This document shows positions 47,670-59,827 of a stretch of DNA of 64,000 nt, piece by piece. The notes beneath the pieces are model-generated. The model was not told the DNA's origin and made no database searches. It saw only the letters and a list, made by a program, of their open reading frames with translations. How positions within the stretch are numbered: the stretch's first letter is position 1; each line of letters begins with the position of its first letter. The translations under genes and the position numbers were made by a program. The DNA is taken from the NCBI RefSeq assembly GCF_032362555.1, contig NC_083514.1:4573001-4637000 (forward strand). Direction: 5' to 3'. This DNA is from Amyelois transitella (lineage: Eukaryota > Arthropoda > Insecta > Lepidoptera > Pyralidae).

Positions 47670-50568
47670 TTAAGCTAAAATGGTATTTTTACAAAGTTGT
47701 TTACTTGATTTTGGACTATCGGAATCATGAAGAGAACTGGATTCGGTGCTTAAACTGTCATCACCATCAGGTGTGTACATTGACATATTTCTTCTTTTAA
47801 ATGTTTTTTTAGTTGCTGACAATGGAGTGATACTCTCATTTAGACTATCAGCAGTGTCAGAAACAAATGAGCTACCAGGAGAAAACATAGAATTTTTCTC
47901 AAAGCAACCTTCTGCTTCATGTATTTTTGGAGTATTAGGAGCAGGCAATGACAACTTGGCATGTTTCATTGGAGTTTGAACTGGACTATCATTTGAAATG
48001 TACTCCTTTATTGCCAAGTCATTTGTTCGTGATTCTAGGATTGTTGGCATGTTATCAACCCATGGTTGAGTCATAACTCTGCCTAGTCTGGCCATTACAA
48101 CCTGCAATGGATCATCAATACCCAATTTCTCACATAAAGTTGCAGTTTGTGGATTTAAAATAGGATTACTCGGGGCACATTTGGGCGCTCTCGGGTTATA
48201 CACAGGTGCAGTCTTGACAAAGCTGTTGTTAGTAACTGTCATATCTTGCATTAGTTTTAAAACGGCTTCTTTTTCTTCAGCTGTGGGTGTGAAATTGTAC
48301 CTGAAATTCCAGAAAAATAAGATTTTAAAAAATCACATCATATAGAAAAGTCGCATTATTACAGCTCATACTTAAAACGAAAAACCATAACCATATTACT
48401 TAGTCTCTGCAGTTTATCTGTCTATCACCAGGTTGTATCTCATAAACAGTGATAGAAATCTGATTTTTTAAATTATGTAACAAATACTAAAAGTAAAAAA
48501 ATATATAATATTAAGGGAGGTCCCCATACATTAAACATATTTTTTTAGTATTTTTTCCTCACTATAAATAAGGGTAACAAGAAGATGCTTACAATTTTCA
48601 CAGAATATTTACTTGTACATAACAACATAAATAAGAAAATAATCACCTTTCATTACATCCCGGGCCAGGCATATGACAATCCATATTTTTCACGCTGAGC
48701 AAATTATTGGTATTTCTGAGAACAGCGAGCCACTCGACATCTTGTTTCAAGAGTTTGTCACCATCTAACTCTGATGGTATATCTAATATTTGTAAATGTC
48801 TGCGTTTGGGCAAACATTTGTCAAGGGCCAGAAATTTAGTTACACTGTCATCATCGTGATTGACTATTGCAGCAAATTGGCAATGCAAGTGAGCTGCAAA
48901 CCAGAATTCTGGCTTTAACATATGCAACAATCTCTCAGCTGGTATACTTCCTAATTGATTTGATTCTATATCTTCCCTGAAAAAGATAAGCATATAGTTT
49001 AACACAGTACATCATCAAATTCAAACAGCAACTATAATTCTCATGTGATACTACACATACATACATACATATAATCACGTCTATATCCCTTGCGGGGTAG
49101 ACAGAGCCATCAGTCCTGAGCGGACTGATAGGCCACGTTCAGCTATTTGGCTTTAAGATAGAATTGAGATTCAAATCGTGACAGATTGCTAGCCCATCGC
49201 CTAAAAAAAGAATCTCAAGTTTGTAAACCTATCCCTTAGTCGCCTTTTAAGACATCCATGGGAAAGAGATGGAGTGGTCCTATTCTTTTTTGTATTGGTG
49301 CCTGAAACCACACGGCACTGCAAACACACTCATGTGATACTTGTTTAAAAATTACTGCTAATTAAAGATTGCAATATCTGGAGCACAGATCGCTCAGTGT
49401 ATTTCGTTAACTGTTTTAAAGACCACAAAAAGAAACTAAATAGTTCAGAATCAAACTCGGGACACTTATGTGATAGGCAAACATAATGAACACTAGACCA
49501 ACAGTGCAGGGGGCATACTCTAAATTATGTGGGATAATGAATTTGGGTGACTATGGAAAAAACTTCCTAGTTGCAAGAAGATTTGATTTTTTGCCCCTGT
49601 GTGTATCTTTATTTCAAAGAAATAGAGCCATTTTCCATAAGCTTGTTTGGTATATAAGGGGTAAAAAAATCATACTGAGAAATTTATTACCATAATCACC
49701 TTAAAAATATATAGGTACTTAATTTAAGGTACAGTCACAGTTATTAATTACCTGAAAAAAGGCTTCCTCCTTAGTAAATGTTCCTTATCTCCATAGTCTG
49801 TGATTCCTCGAGGCCAGTCGTGAGAAAGCATGACATGAATTTTCTCTTTCAGTTGACTCATTCGGAACACATCAAGTGAGCGAATATGGTATACTGAGCG
49901 GAGAGAACTCGGAGTATAAGGTGGTACTTCCCATAAGCCTTGTAAGTAGTCATGACCTTTGTATATTCCTGATAAACCTGAGAGAAGACAAAATCATGTT
50001 ATTTCATATAGTAAGACAAATTTGTTTGAAACTTAATTCATTTTATTTTAACTAGTATCAGAAGTATAAATAGGAAATGAAACTGTACTAACCTCCAATC
50101 CTCAGATTGCCAAAATTAATGACGCCTGCTCTACCCATGTAATAAATATTGGGGGCCACCCAACCGCCATATGGTAATTCTTGTAAATAGTTAGATGCTT
50201 CATGATTCCCACCAATAAATATAGTCAGTATTGGTGCCCGCTTTTCTCCACTGTAGTACCTGCAATAAGGACAATTTATAACACTTACAATACATAAAAG
50301 ATCAGCCAATAAATTTTTTAGCCTTTAATAATAAGAAAAAAATTATGCTTGTAAAATATATTAATGCTTACTTGTGAAAAGTACATATATTTTGATATTT
50401 CTCAGGCACGGCCATGGCACGCAAATCTTCATTATTACGAACAGATTGGAAATCTCCACAGCAAATAAGTAAATCAATCTTTATTGATTCTCTCTCTTGT
50501 AATATTTCAATACATTCATAGATCTTCTCCAACTCCCCATGAGCACAACCTTCTATGGCAATCTTCAT
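47670..50568 (-). CDS. Dbr1: RNA lariat debranching enzyme DBR1, five exons
   Basis: DBR1 hydrolyses the 2'-5' bond of excised intron lariats in the nucleus. Exons on the minus strand: 50372-50568, 50093-50259, 49752-49977, 48647-48976 and 47670-48300. All are GT-AG and in phase, for 516 residues (human about 544). Metallophosphoesterase motifs: GCAHGEL with C8 and H10 (the family has Cys where most relatives have Asp), CCGDFQ with D39, GGNHEAS with N84 and H85, LSHDWPR with H174, and AAHLH with H226 and H228. [16 protein letters not shown] and [12 protein letters not shown] are also typical. The last exon holds the C-terminal domain and a Ser-rich tail with [17 protein letters not shown]. 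The ATG at 50568 is the first residue of the conserved fold. A full SINE lies in intron 3, in the sense direction. The TIR element at 50735 sits just upstream of the start. Confidence 0.95.
49053..49328 (-). mobile_element. Full-length SINE-like copy in Dbr1 intron 3
   Basis: The 276-base insert is flanked by 13-base repeats CTCATGTGATACT at 49040-49052 and 49329-49341. Sense (minus strand) runs from CGTGTGGTTTCAGGCACC through CCATGGATGTC and GCTGAACGTGGCC to CTCTGTCTACCCCGCAAGGG, then ATATAGACGTGATTATATG and TATG repeats. Its 3' end resembles the LINE's. Confidence 0.92.
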
Positions 50569-50734
50569 AATGAGGTAAGTACGTAAAATATATTTTTGCC
50601 CTTTAATTTATAAAATAACACCCACTGTATTAAAGATGCCTAAATTTTATTTAACAAAGAGCTTGGTAAACAAAAACACCACACTTGACGCTACTGAAGG
50701 TTGGACTGGACTGACTGACTGACTCTATAGTTTC

Positions 50735-51349
50735 CAGTGTTGCCGTTTAAGAAAAAAATAAGTCTCCAAACTTGTATAGAAATGTCGCCAGATATGAAAA
50801 AAACTGTGCTAAAAATAATCGCTAGAAGTCGCTAAAATTAAAAACATAAATAAAGTAAAATATTAATTGTAAATAAAAGCATATTTATAGAATCAAACAC
50901 TTTTTATTAAAAATTAAAGGAAATTAATAAAAATTATCAAAAACTATTAAAAATTAACAAAAATTAAAGAATGAACAACATATAATTAAAACGAAATAGA
51001 CATATGGTTGCATCTATAGGAGCGAGTGAGAGACGCAATCATATGTAAAACATCATTCAATGCCATTCCCGCGAAATCGTCGTCAGTATCACGTGATTGG
51101 TTCTTTTTCTTTGCCGTCAGTCATAGATTGGTGTATTCCGGAGAACTTGTCGTCAGTCTCAGATGATTGGTTCTTTTTCTTTGTTTGTCGTCACACAGTG
51201 TTGCCATTAAAATTTTCGAAATTGGCGTAACATAAAAGCCGCTAGAAGTCGCCAATAATTTTTTAACGACTAAAGTTAAAAAATAAGTCGCTAAATACAT
51301 AAAAAAATCCGCTAGATCTAGTGACAAAGTCGCTAAAACGGCAACACTG
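50735..51349. mobile_element. Inverted-repeat (MITE-like) element, possibly nested, upstream of Dbr1
   Basis: Ends CAGTGTTGCCGTTT (50735-50748) and AAACGGCAACACTG (51336-51349) are perfect 14-base inverted repeats. A third terminus, CAGTGTTGCCATTAAAA, begins near 51196, so a second, 154-base element may be nested or tandem. GTCGCTAAA/GTCGCC words and GCTAGAAGTCGC recur near both ends. No coding frame. The CAGTG start is hAT-like, but no 8-base target duplication is evident. It begins 167 bases upstream of the Dbr1 ATG. Confidence 0.6.
51075..51190 (+). repeat. Imperfect duplication of about 45 bases
   Basis: TCGTCAGTATCACGTGATTG and TCGTCAGTCTCAGATGATTG, each followed by GTTCTTTTTCTTTG, lie about 62 bases apart inside the inverted-repeat element. 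Confidence 0.55.
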
Positions 51350-52196
51350 AGTTACTCTAAGCTTTGCAAGCAACAAGTTGTTGCCCGTGCATTCGTTCCT
51401 CCTTTCTCTTAATATAGGTATATAATTCTTCTCTTTTTAATTTGAAATCTGAGGATTGACGTCGGCCGGCTATTCACTATTGTTAACAAAAGATATGCCC
51501 TATTTTCCTCATTGAGGTTAAACCTTAACTAAAGGATTAGAGAGAAAATTAGATTTCTTTAGCATTTTAAGCCTTGTTAGTGATCATGAACAGAGGGGGG
51601 CTGGTTGGTTTGCGGTCGAGATTATCCTCTAAGGATAGGCAATAAAACCATAAAATTTGAAAAATACTTTATTTCTTTCCCATTCAAACAATTTTATACG
51701 GTTTTTTTTTGTAAAAAAAAGTTGGCAACCCTACTCAGAAATAATGTTTGTTAGTGATTATTAAGCCGCGAAATATCCTACACTGTGTTTCATTATGAAA
51801 CTTTGTATCTTTGCGTAATAGTTAAGCAAAATAAGTACGTCATTAACAAATTTGAGGTTCCAAAAATACAATCAGACAAGAACAATACGTGTAGGTGTTA
51901 CGGTGGAATATTCATATTGAACTGGGAAAATGGTTGTCAACATATTTTTTTAGGGTAGGATTAACAATTTTGTGTAGATATAAACTAAGTTGATAGATTA
52001 TTAAGGAATAGTTTTATTTTTTGTTTAATTTACTTTATTTAAAACAATAACGTATTTACTATGATTTAAATAAATAGGAATAGTGACAAGATGTGGTAGG
52101 TACCTATAACAAAAAAAAATTGTAGATATGTAACGCAAACATGTCTGACTGACTAGACTGATCGTCCTGATTATGCATGCAGATTGCAGATACAAT

Positions 52197-52677
52197 GTAA
52201 ACTCTATATAACGACACTGAAAGGACTGAGCAATTTTTGGCGTTAAAGAGAGTGGTCGTTAAATGGAGAGAATAAAAATCAGAATTAGAAAAAGAAAAAA
52301 AATAACGATTAAGAATATGATAACGTTGTAATCTGTGAGTCCTACTTATTAGTCATGGTCTTACACGTGCAAGCAATCCCAATTTGTAAACAAAAGAACG
52401 AATTTCTTAAAAAGCTCCGTATGCATGATGCCCGACAATAGAGTTGTTAGGCTAGGATAATAAAGCGACAAAAAAAGTACACAGGTGCGCAGTTTTTACT
52501 AATTTTAGCATCTTTAAAGTTACTTTTTATTACTCAATTCTGTTGTTATACCTATAGAGTGGGTGTAATGCTATGTAGAGTGAATCATATGGAATACAAG
52601 CTAAACCAACCAAAGCCAATTTATTTCGACGCTTTAGAGAGTTTGTTGTTAAATCGAGTGACGTTACATGGAAGTAT
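52197..52677. mobile_element. Possible decayed pogo/mariner-type MITE
   Basis: It begins GTAAACTCTATATAACGACA and contains GGTCGTTAAATGGAG; the right side ends TGACGTTACATGGAAGTA, a degenerate inverse of the left end. There is no coding capacity. Confidence 0.35.
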
Positions 52678-53234
52678 TTTCCGATGTTCCTAGTAAAATG
52701 AACATAAAAATAGTAGACAGTAGGTAGTTAAACTTCTACTGGAATGTCATCATAATAACAGTAGGTATTAAGATTTCTAGTTAGCGTGTTAATAGTTAAT
52801 CTTTAGTTAATCTTTAGTTATTTGTAGATATAACTGTACAATATACAGCATAGTCACTCACAATTGAAAATAAATTAATACAAATAATTTTAATTCTATA
52901 ATAAATATGAAAAAGTAGTGAGAAAAGAATTTCGTAAAATACCTAGTCATAAAAAATCCAAACTTCATAGTTAAGTTGTGACAGGGCGTCAATATCGTAA
53001 GGTATGTAGGTACCTATGATTAAGTAATCATCAATCAAGTACCTAAGTAGGTACTTACGTAAGTAGGTACCTTTTATTATTATTACCTAAGAGATATTTT
53101 TGAATGGATTTACTTAGTTCCTAATAATTGTATTTTTGGATAGAATTATTATCTTTTCTACCTGATATTTTAGCTACAGTTTTTTTTTTATCCATCTTGC
53201 TCTTGCCCGCGGCTCCGCTCATGAGTAAATAGCT

Positions 53235-54190
53235 CAGAAAAACGAACATAACTCTGAGCTTAAACTGTCATGACGATTAGATGTGTACATCGACATATTT
53301 TCCCTTTTGAGTATTTTTTTAGCAGCTGACAATGGAGTGATACTGTCGTTCACACTATCAGTAGTATCCGAAACAAATGAGCATCCAGAAGACAACACAG
53401 ATTTTTTCTCATAGTAACCTTCATACATACATACATATGTTCACGTCTATATCCCTTGCGGGGTAGACAGAGCCAATAGTCTTGAAAGGACTGAATGGCG
53501 ACGTTCAGCTATTTGGCTTAATGATAGAATTGAGATTCAAATAGTGACAGGTTGCTAGCCCATCGCCTAAAAAAGAATCCCAAGTTTGTAAGCCTATCCC
53601 TTAGTCGCCTTTTACGACATCCATGGGAAAGAGATGGAGTGGTCTTATTCTTTTTTGTGTTGGTGCCAGGAACCACACGGCAGTAGTAACCTTCATTTTC
53701 ACTTATAAGTTCTTATAGGTATTCGGAGTACCTATAAGAAGTGGACATTGACCCCTTGGCCTTTCAATATTTGAATTTGAACTGGAAATTGGCAATTCTT
53801 GTAAATAGTCACTTAGATGCTTCATGATTCCCACCAATAAATATAGTCAGTATTGGAGCCCGCTTTTCTCCACTATAGTACCTGCAATAGAGACACAGTT
53901 TATAATAATTGAAAAGAACGGATAGTACATAACTTTTGTCTTAACAATATGAAAAAAAATCTCAAATGTTTCAGGAAATAATGCTTACTTGTGAAAAGTA
54001 CAAATATTTTGATATTTCTCAGGCATGGCCATGGCACGCAAATCTTCATTAGGTATTACTAACAGATTGGAAATCTCCACATTAGTAAATCAATCTTTAT
54101 TGATTCTCTCTTGTACCTGATATTTCAATACATTCATAGATGTTCTTCAACTCCCCATGAGCACAACCTTCAAATGGCAATCTTCATAAT
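53235..54190 (-). pseudogene. Broken partial copy of Dbr1 (DNA-level duplication)
   Basis: On the minus strand, 53988-54190 matches Dbr1 exon 1 and its donor. 53782-53881 matches the first part of exon 2 including its acceptor. 53235-53770 matches part of the last exon (FVSDTTDSVNDSITPLSAAKK against [21 protein letters not shown] in the gene). Intron 1 sequence separates the first two pieces, so this is not a processed copy. The rest of exon 2, exons 3-4 and the start of the last exon are deleted. Frameshifting indels are visible (an extra GTCAC in exon 2, an added AGGTATT-type insert and deletions in exon 1). A SINE at 53425-53683 interrupts the last-exon part. Confidence 0.85.
53425..53683 (-). 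mobile_element. Full-length SINE-like copy inside the Dbr1 pseudogene
   Basis: A 259-base insert flanked by TAGTAACCTTCAT at 53412-53424 and 53684-53696. It interrupts the last-exon part of the Dbr1 copy and is the same family and orientation as the copy in the Dbr1 intron. Confidence 0.92.
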
Positions 54191-54199
54191 TAGGTAAGT

Positions 54200-56500
54200 T
54201 TAAAATTAAGTACCTATATTTACACTTCAGTTAGAAATTAATAAAATTACACCTACTTACAGTGAAATACGAGCAAAAATTTCACTCGATCAAGAAAAAA
54301 ACCACACCGCCTGAAGTGACGGAACTGGCTTACGCAGTTATATGAAAAAATACGTTATTTCATTAAATAACTTATTATTAAGTAGGTAAGTATGGTGAGA
54401 AACGAGTATTACTTTGTTCCTTATCACTTTTTATGATTACCTAGGAGATTTTTGTATAGAATCAAAATAAAAGGATAAAACTTATTTTAACAATTTATGT
54501 TTATTTGGTACCTACATATAAAATTAAAAGTACCTACCTGACCGATGTCTGTACTTAAAAGATATTCGCAAAACAAATCGATGGAATTTAGAAAGTGTCA
54601 GGTTGAAGAATGACATAATAAAGCACACGTAAAGATAAGTAAAGAAGCAGCACTCACTGCTTTTTCTTCGCTACCCGACTAACGTGGAAACTTAGAGATT
54701 CATTCTTAATTTAATGACCTATACTTACCTACTTGCGTCACGGGAGATGTCTCAATCAGAACAGGTGCACAATGTACAAAATATTTACCATACGAGGTTT
54801 ATAAGAGCCTCTCCCTACATACCTTGACAACTCAATTAGCGGGTAGGTACCTACATTGCGAGAATTGGGTACAAAATTAGATCGTGCTAATGTGTGCGCT
54901 GGAAGGTTTAATAAATATCAGCTAATTGATGCTGTTTGTTTTACGTGTAGGTAAGTACGAGTAGACGTAGTCTCTACATGCAAGCAATGTAAAATGCAAT
55001 TAAGGTAGGTAATTCTTTAAGGAAACATAATTATAAACACATTTCAAATATGTAAATCTATACCACAAACATAAACATCAAATACCTATGTAAATAAACA
55101 ATGTAAAATATTATTAGCTTTTGCATATGGCTTTGCTTGGAATTACCTAAATGATAAATGCAAGAATTTTTGACTTATTTTGTATCTACTTATCAAAATT
55201 TTAATAGTAATAAACAATAAAACCTTAAATGCTACATAATAAATATATACATACCTAATATATCTGAATAATAAATAGGTCTTTACCTATCATGAGTTCA
55301 CTTAGCTCCAAAATAAGATAAAAAAAATAAAGTTTAAAAACTAAAACCCGACTACTAAACCATTCTCTAAAAAGTACGCAACAAGAAAATAGTCTGCGCT
55401 GAAATAATTATGTTCAAACTATTAATTAAGTATTCTAACGTCATATTTCTAGAGATACGCGACTAATGGATAGGCTAATAAACTTGGGATTCTTCTTGTA
55501 GGCTAGCAACCTATCACTATTTGAATCTCAATTCCAATAACCATCGTATACCCCTACTGTAGCAAAATAAATTCATTATAATAAATAAAATAAAATGAAA
55601 GTTGCATACCTACATCCATGGTATTACTATACCTAAACATATCTTTATCAATATCACGTACCTACTTATAAAAATACGATAAAATATAATACGTGTAAAT
55701 GTGCTAAGAATGCTCTTTCATATAATACCTACCCTACACGACACCGAAATATTTATTTTTCTTTCCTATAACAAATCGGTCGATCGATCGAACCAGATCT
55801 CTAACAAATCAAATTTAGCTCATTTAAAAAGGACGTAGCAACGAAATTACGTCATCTGTATGAACTTCTTGTCAACGTTTTCAATCTTCAAAACAACTTC
55901 ACATTATTGACACTGACAACAGTTGTTTTGTATACAAATAAACCTATGAATTTTTATGTTTACACTTTTTGTTATCTTGTTTAAATATGTCAGTAAAAAA
56001 CAATCATAATCCATTATAATTTAAAAAAAATCAGTACTTCTAGTCTCAAAACGATCTAGCATACACTATTTATATAAACTTATTTTCATAAAAATACGTC
56101 GATAAAAGAATTCAATCCATATTTTTTTTTGTATTTAACATACTTAGTAAAATCAAGAAATGGCCATAGTTATTTGTTTGGGATCTTGAAAAATACCATA
56201 CGGAGCTACTCACGCCCTAGTCTAAGAACCTAGTAAGATGTCTTCTTTTTTCTCTCTTGCTTGGATTCTTATCGTTGGATTATTTGTTGCCCAAGATGAA
56301 AGTAACGATTGAACGAAATAGGCCTACTAAGCTACTTCGTTTGCCATCTTTAAACAAAATAAAAATAATCTTTTAGTCGACACTTAAGGTACCTACAGAG
56401 GAACAGATAAATAATATAGGCACACAGGTAGGCCCTGATTGACCATTCGCATAGGTACTGTATAGAGACGATTACCGATTCTAAATAGCGCAACATCCTC
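54200..56500. other. Noncoding AT-rich stretch
   Basis: No gene seen. TGACA/TGTCA words near 55868-55918 resemble the Zip11 promoter cluster, but no coding exon was found beside them. Confidence 0.4.
55468..55537 (+). mobile_element. SINE-like internal fragment
   Basis: GGATAGGCTAATAAACTTGG, GGCTAGCAACCTATCACTA and TTTGAATCTCAATTCCAATA; the tail is missing. Confidence 0.65.
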
Positions 56501-56507
56501 TCTCATA

Positions 56508-56773
56508 CATACATACATACATATGGTCACGTCTATATCCCTTAAGGGGTAGACAGAGCCAACAGTCTTGAAAAGACTGAATGGCCACGTTCAGCTATTT
56601 GGCTTAATGATAGAATTGAGATTCAAATAGTGACAGGTTGCTTGCCCATCGCCTAGAAAAGAATCCCAAGTTTGTAAGCCTATCCCTTAGTTGCCTTTTA
56701 CGACATCCATGAGAAAGAGATGGAGTGGTCCTATTCTTTTTGTATTGGTGCCGGGAACCACACGGACAACCTG
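56508..56773 (-). mobile_element. Near full-length SINE-like copy
   Basis: CATACATACATATGGTCACG to GGTGCCGGGAACCACACGGA, flanked by TCTCATA (56501-56507 and 56774-56780) within slightly mismatched longer repeats. Same family as at 49053. Confidence 0.88.
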
Positions 56774-56939
56774 TCTCATAGATATAATATGAGATGATTT
56801 ATGATGATTTATTAATGATACAAATAATCTTAACAATATGAGATGATTTATCCTATGGTAAGAACTTAATGCGTAGGTACCTACCTACTATCAATATAAT
56901 CATAATAATGCCACGGAGCTTCCAGTAGGCAGTTAGATA

Positions 56940-57070
56940 ATGGTCCGCGTGACGTCAGAGCGGCCACACCAATCCGGCGGCAAGGCGGTGCCACGGCGAG
57001 TGCGCAACGCCCACAATGCGCGCGCGCCGGAAAACTATGAAAACTCCATTCGCCGCTGCCGCCTCGAGGC
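56940..57070 (+). promoter_or_regulatory. GC-rich promoter block with a CRE palindrome
   Basis: This block contains TGACGTCA (56950-56957), a CCAAT pentamer (56969-56973) and a run of CG-rich sequence with GCGCGCGCC. It lies about 530-660 bases before the ATG at 57599. Nearer the gene, TTTATAG (57488-57494) and an arthropod-type initiator TCAGT (57525-57529) are present. Promoter use is inferred. Confidence 0.45.
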
Positions 57071-57598
57071 AATGAAAAACGTAGTAGAGTACCTACGCTG
57101 TTTTGATTCTTCTTTTACGAAAATGATAATAGCTCCTACCTAATTGTAGATACATTTTTCTTGATTATTATTATAAGTAGGTACTAATAGTTTACTGACC
57201 AACATGATCAGTAAATTTTACAACGTACTAAACATAGTGTTATAGGTAGGTACTTACTTAACTTCATGTATGACAAAAAAATATATTGATTTCCTCATTA
57301 GATATTTATGGCTGAGAAAACCACAATAAAATTTCTGAAACCAGCTCCAACTCTTTGCCGTGAAATAAAAACTTTCAACACAATATAATCGTAAATTTTA
57401 TTGTTTTTGATCCGGCTAAACAAATAATCGGATAATCTCAAAGTAAACAAACACAATATCTTGGGCCGCGATCCCCTTCTGCCGGCGTTTATAGTTGCGC
57501 CGGAGCATAAGGGCTTCTTTATACTCAGTGTGCGCGAGTCGGTCGCACGCGCCTGTCTCCGCGGAGTTTGTTTCACTGTGATCCTCTGTGACCATACC

Positions 57599-57693
57599 AT
57601 GAGCTGGGAGCAGGATAAGTTGGAGATAAACGAAGCGGTTGGCAGGTTGATGAGGAACCTCAACTATAACAACATAGTTCACCGCCCTACCAG
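57599..57693 (+). CDS. Predicted first coding exon of an unrecognised gene
   Basis: An ATG at 57599 opens a 32-codon frame that begins MSWEQDKLEINEAVGRLM, ends ...HRPTR and stops at a donor (CCAG|gttagt, phase 2). The exon is GC-rich and codon-like in AT-rich surroundings, and follows a GC-rich block with promoter-type motifs. No domain is recognised and no downstream exon was identified by eye up to 64000, so the gene may continue beyond the right edge. The charged, amphipathic start has no signal peptide. Confidence 0.5.
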
Positions 57694-59767
57694 GTTAGTG
57701 CAAAAAGTTTGCTAATGTATCCTACTGCCTGAAATTGACTAAAAATATTAAATAGTTTTATAACAATGGGAAATATTGTGCGACTTAAAGTTTCTTGACT
57801 TTTAATTTAAGATGCTTATAGTGAATGTATTCATAAAAAATTTGGAACGATTAATGAATAACGCAAGATAAAAAAAATTAAAGCACTTAGCTCTACCTAC
57901 CGAAAAGCTCATTTAATTATGAGGTCTTTATAACCAATTAGGACATGAAAACACAATAGTAAATACTAAATGTTTGACGGATTTTATCGAATAACCTAAT
58001 GTTTACTTCATATTTGCGATAATAAAGTATTAGGAACTTACATGAACTTATGTTTTTTGTTTTCTTGCATTAAGTAGATATGTTTATAGTATTCTCAAGT
58101 TTCCTACTTACAAAAACTTTCATATCTTATTTATTTTAAACATTATTGCACAAAAAAAATATAATTAATTTACTTATCTACTTTATTTATTCAACTTCAT
58201 TAAAACCTTATTAATTTTAAAAATAATTACATCAAGAATTAAAGTACTGAAGCTTTGCTCAATTTTGTTCACGATGTAAATACACAATATGCACTGTAGT
58301 CACATATTTATCTACTCCTGTATTTTTATTTATTCATAATGGAATGGATATTTATATTTTAAAATTTATATTCTTAAAAAAGAAAATGGTATTAAAAGAT
58401 TATATTAAGAATGGAAGAGATTTCACCACCATAAAAACCTACCTATATTTTTCAGAGTAAGTGGTAATAAGTAAGTACTTATACTTATCTACCTAGATAA
58501 ATAGTCACTTAGATCTGTGAAAAGGGTGTTCTTAGAAAAAATAACTTCTAAATAAACAATTATTGTACAAATAAACTTAAGTAGGTAGGTACTCTTCAAT
58601 CTCGCAAAATACATGCCACACACTAGTGTACCTACCTTATATAAGTATGTTGTTTTGATAACTATAGGTACTTTAATTACCTTAATGTGAAATTTTGTAT
58701 AAAAATTTTTCTTTTCTTAGTTTTTATTTCGATTTCTCTTCACTTTGGACGAAAATTATAAATCTCCACTTTGATTTCAAATGTATTACTTACTGTGTCT
58801 TAAAAAATAATTACTATACTATAAATAGTAAATTTAATCGACAAACATCTTATATATAACAATAAAAAAATTTATATTTCGCAACAACAGAAGAGTACTT
58901 AAGGTACAATTTTAAATCAGTAAATACAGAAATCATTACTTTTAAATCCATCAAACGGCGATGAATGTTTGCAGGTAACACTGAGCTTAGTATTGAGATA
59001 TTTTGTGTTTTGAACCAAACATTTTCAACTCGATATTAAGTACCGCCAAAACTTTATACCAATATGTTTTTTGCAGAATAATGTTCCACGAATAAGAAAA
59101 ACTTATGATTATATAAATTTGGTGTGTTCTTAATTTAATTGGGTACTTATTTAAAAAACCTATTTCTACAATAGGTATATTTTTAATTATTTTATTGCCT
59201 CTTAAATGTTTCATATCTAAGCGTAACATAAAGCTACTTATCTGGATTCATCATCAACATCGCTCTCTTAAAATTGTAAAACATACTTACAAAAAGTAAT
59301 TGCTTTTGTTTAAAACTTTATCATTATAAATATTAATTCATACTATGTGTTTATAAAACTTATTGAAAATTACAAAGGACAATAACGATTGACCTAAATA
59401 TTATCACAATATAATCCTTTACTGAAAATATACTCGGTAGTTAAACGAAATTGAAATGCGCAAATGCGTATCAAACGCTTATCGTGTCCAATTGGTTTAG
59501 TGGTTTGACCCCAACATTCATTACCCTCTAATTAGTTAAACATAAACTAGATAAGAAGCTTGTGGTTGGCGGTGGCCCAAAGCTAACATGAAAGCTTCTT
59601 CATCGGTCTTTTAATTGAATCTCTTATCAGTTATCTTGTTGTTTATTAATTTTCTATCATGTGTCGGCGCTTCATAGTATTTTTGATTAACTTCCAAGAA
59701 TTCTTTTCAATTCACAGATGCACATATCAAAAAATTAGGTTTTAGTAGTATTATGACTTGAAATTTT

Positions 59768-59827
59768 TTTCAAGACTGTTGGCTCTGTCTTCCCCGCAAG
59801 GGATATAGAGGTGATTATATGTATGTA
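59768..59827 (+). mobile_element. SINE-like 3'-end fragment
   Basis: TTTCAAGACTGTTGGCTCTG, CTTCCCCGCAAGGGATATAG and GTGATTATATGTATG. Confidence 0.7.

Noticed and set aside
57461..57598. Upstream in-frame extension starting MGRDPLLPAF
   Set aside because: It crosses the likely initiator and promoter. The ATG at 57599 begins the more protein-like part.
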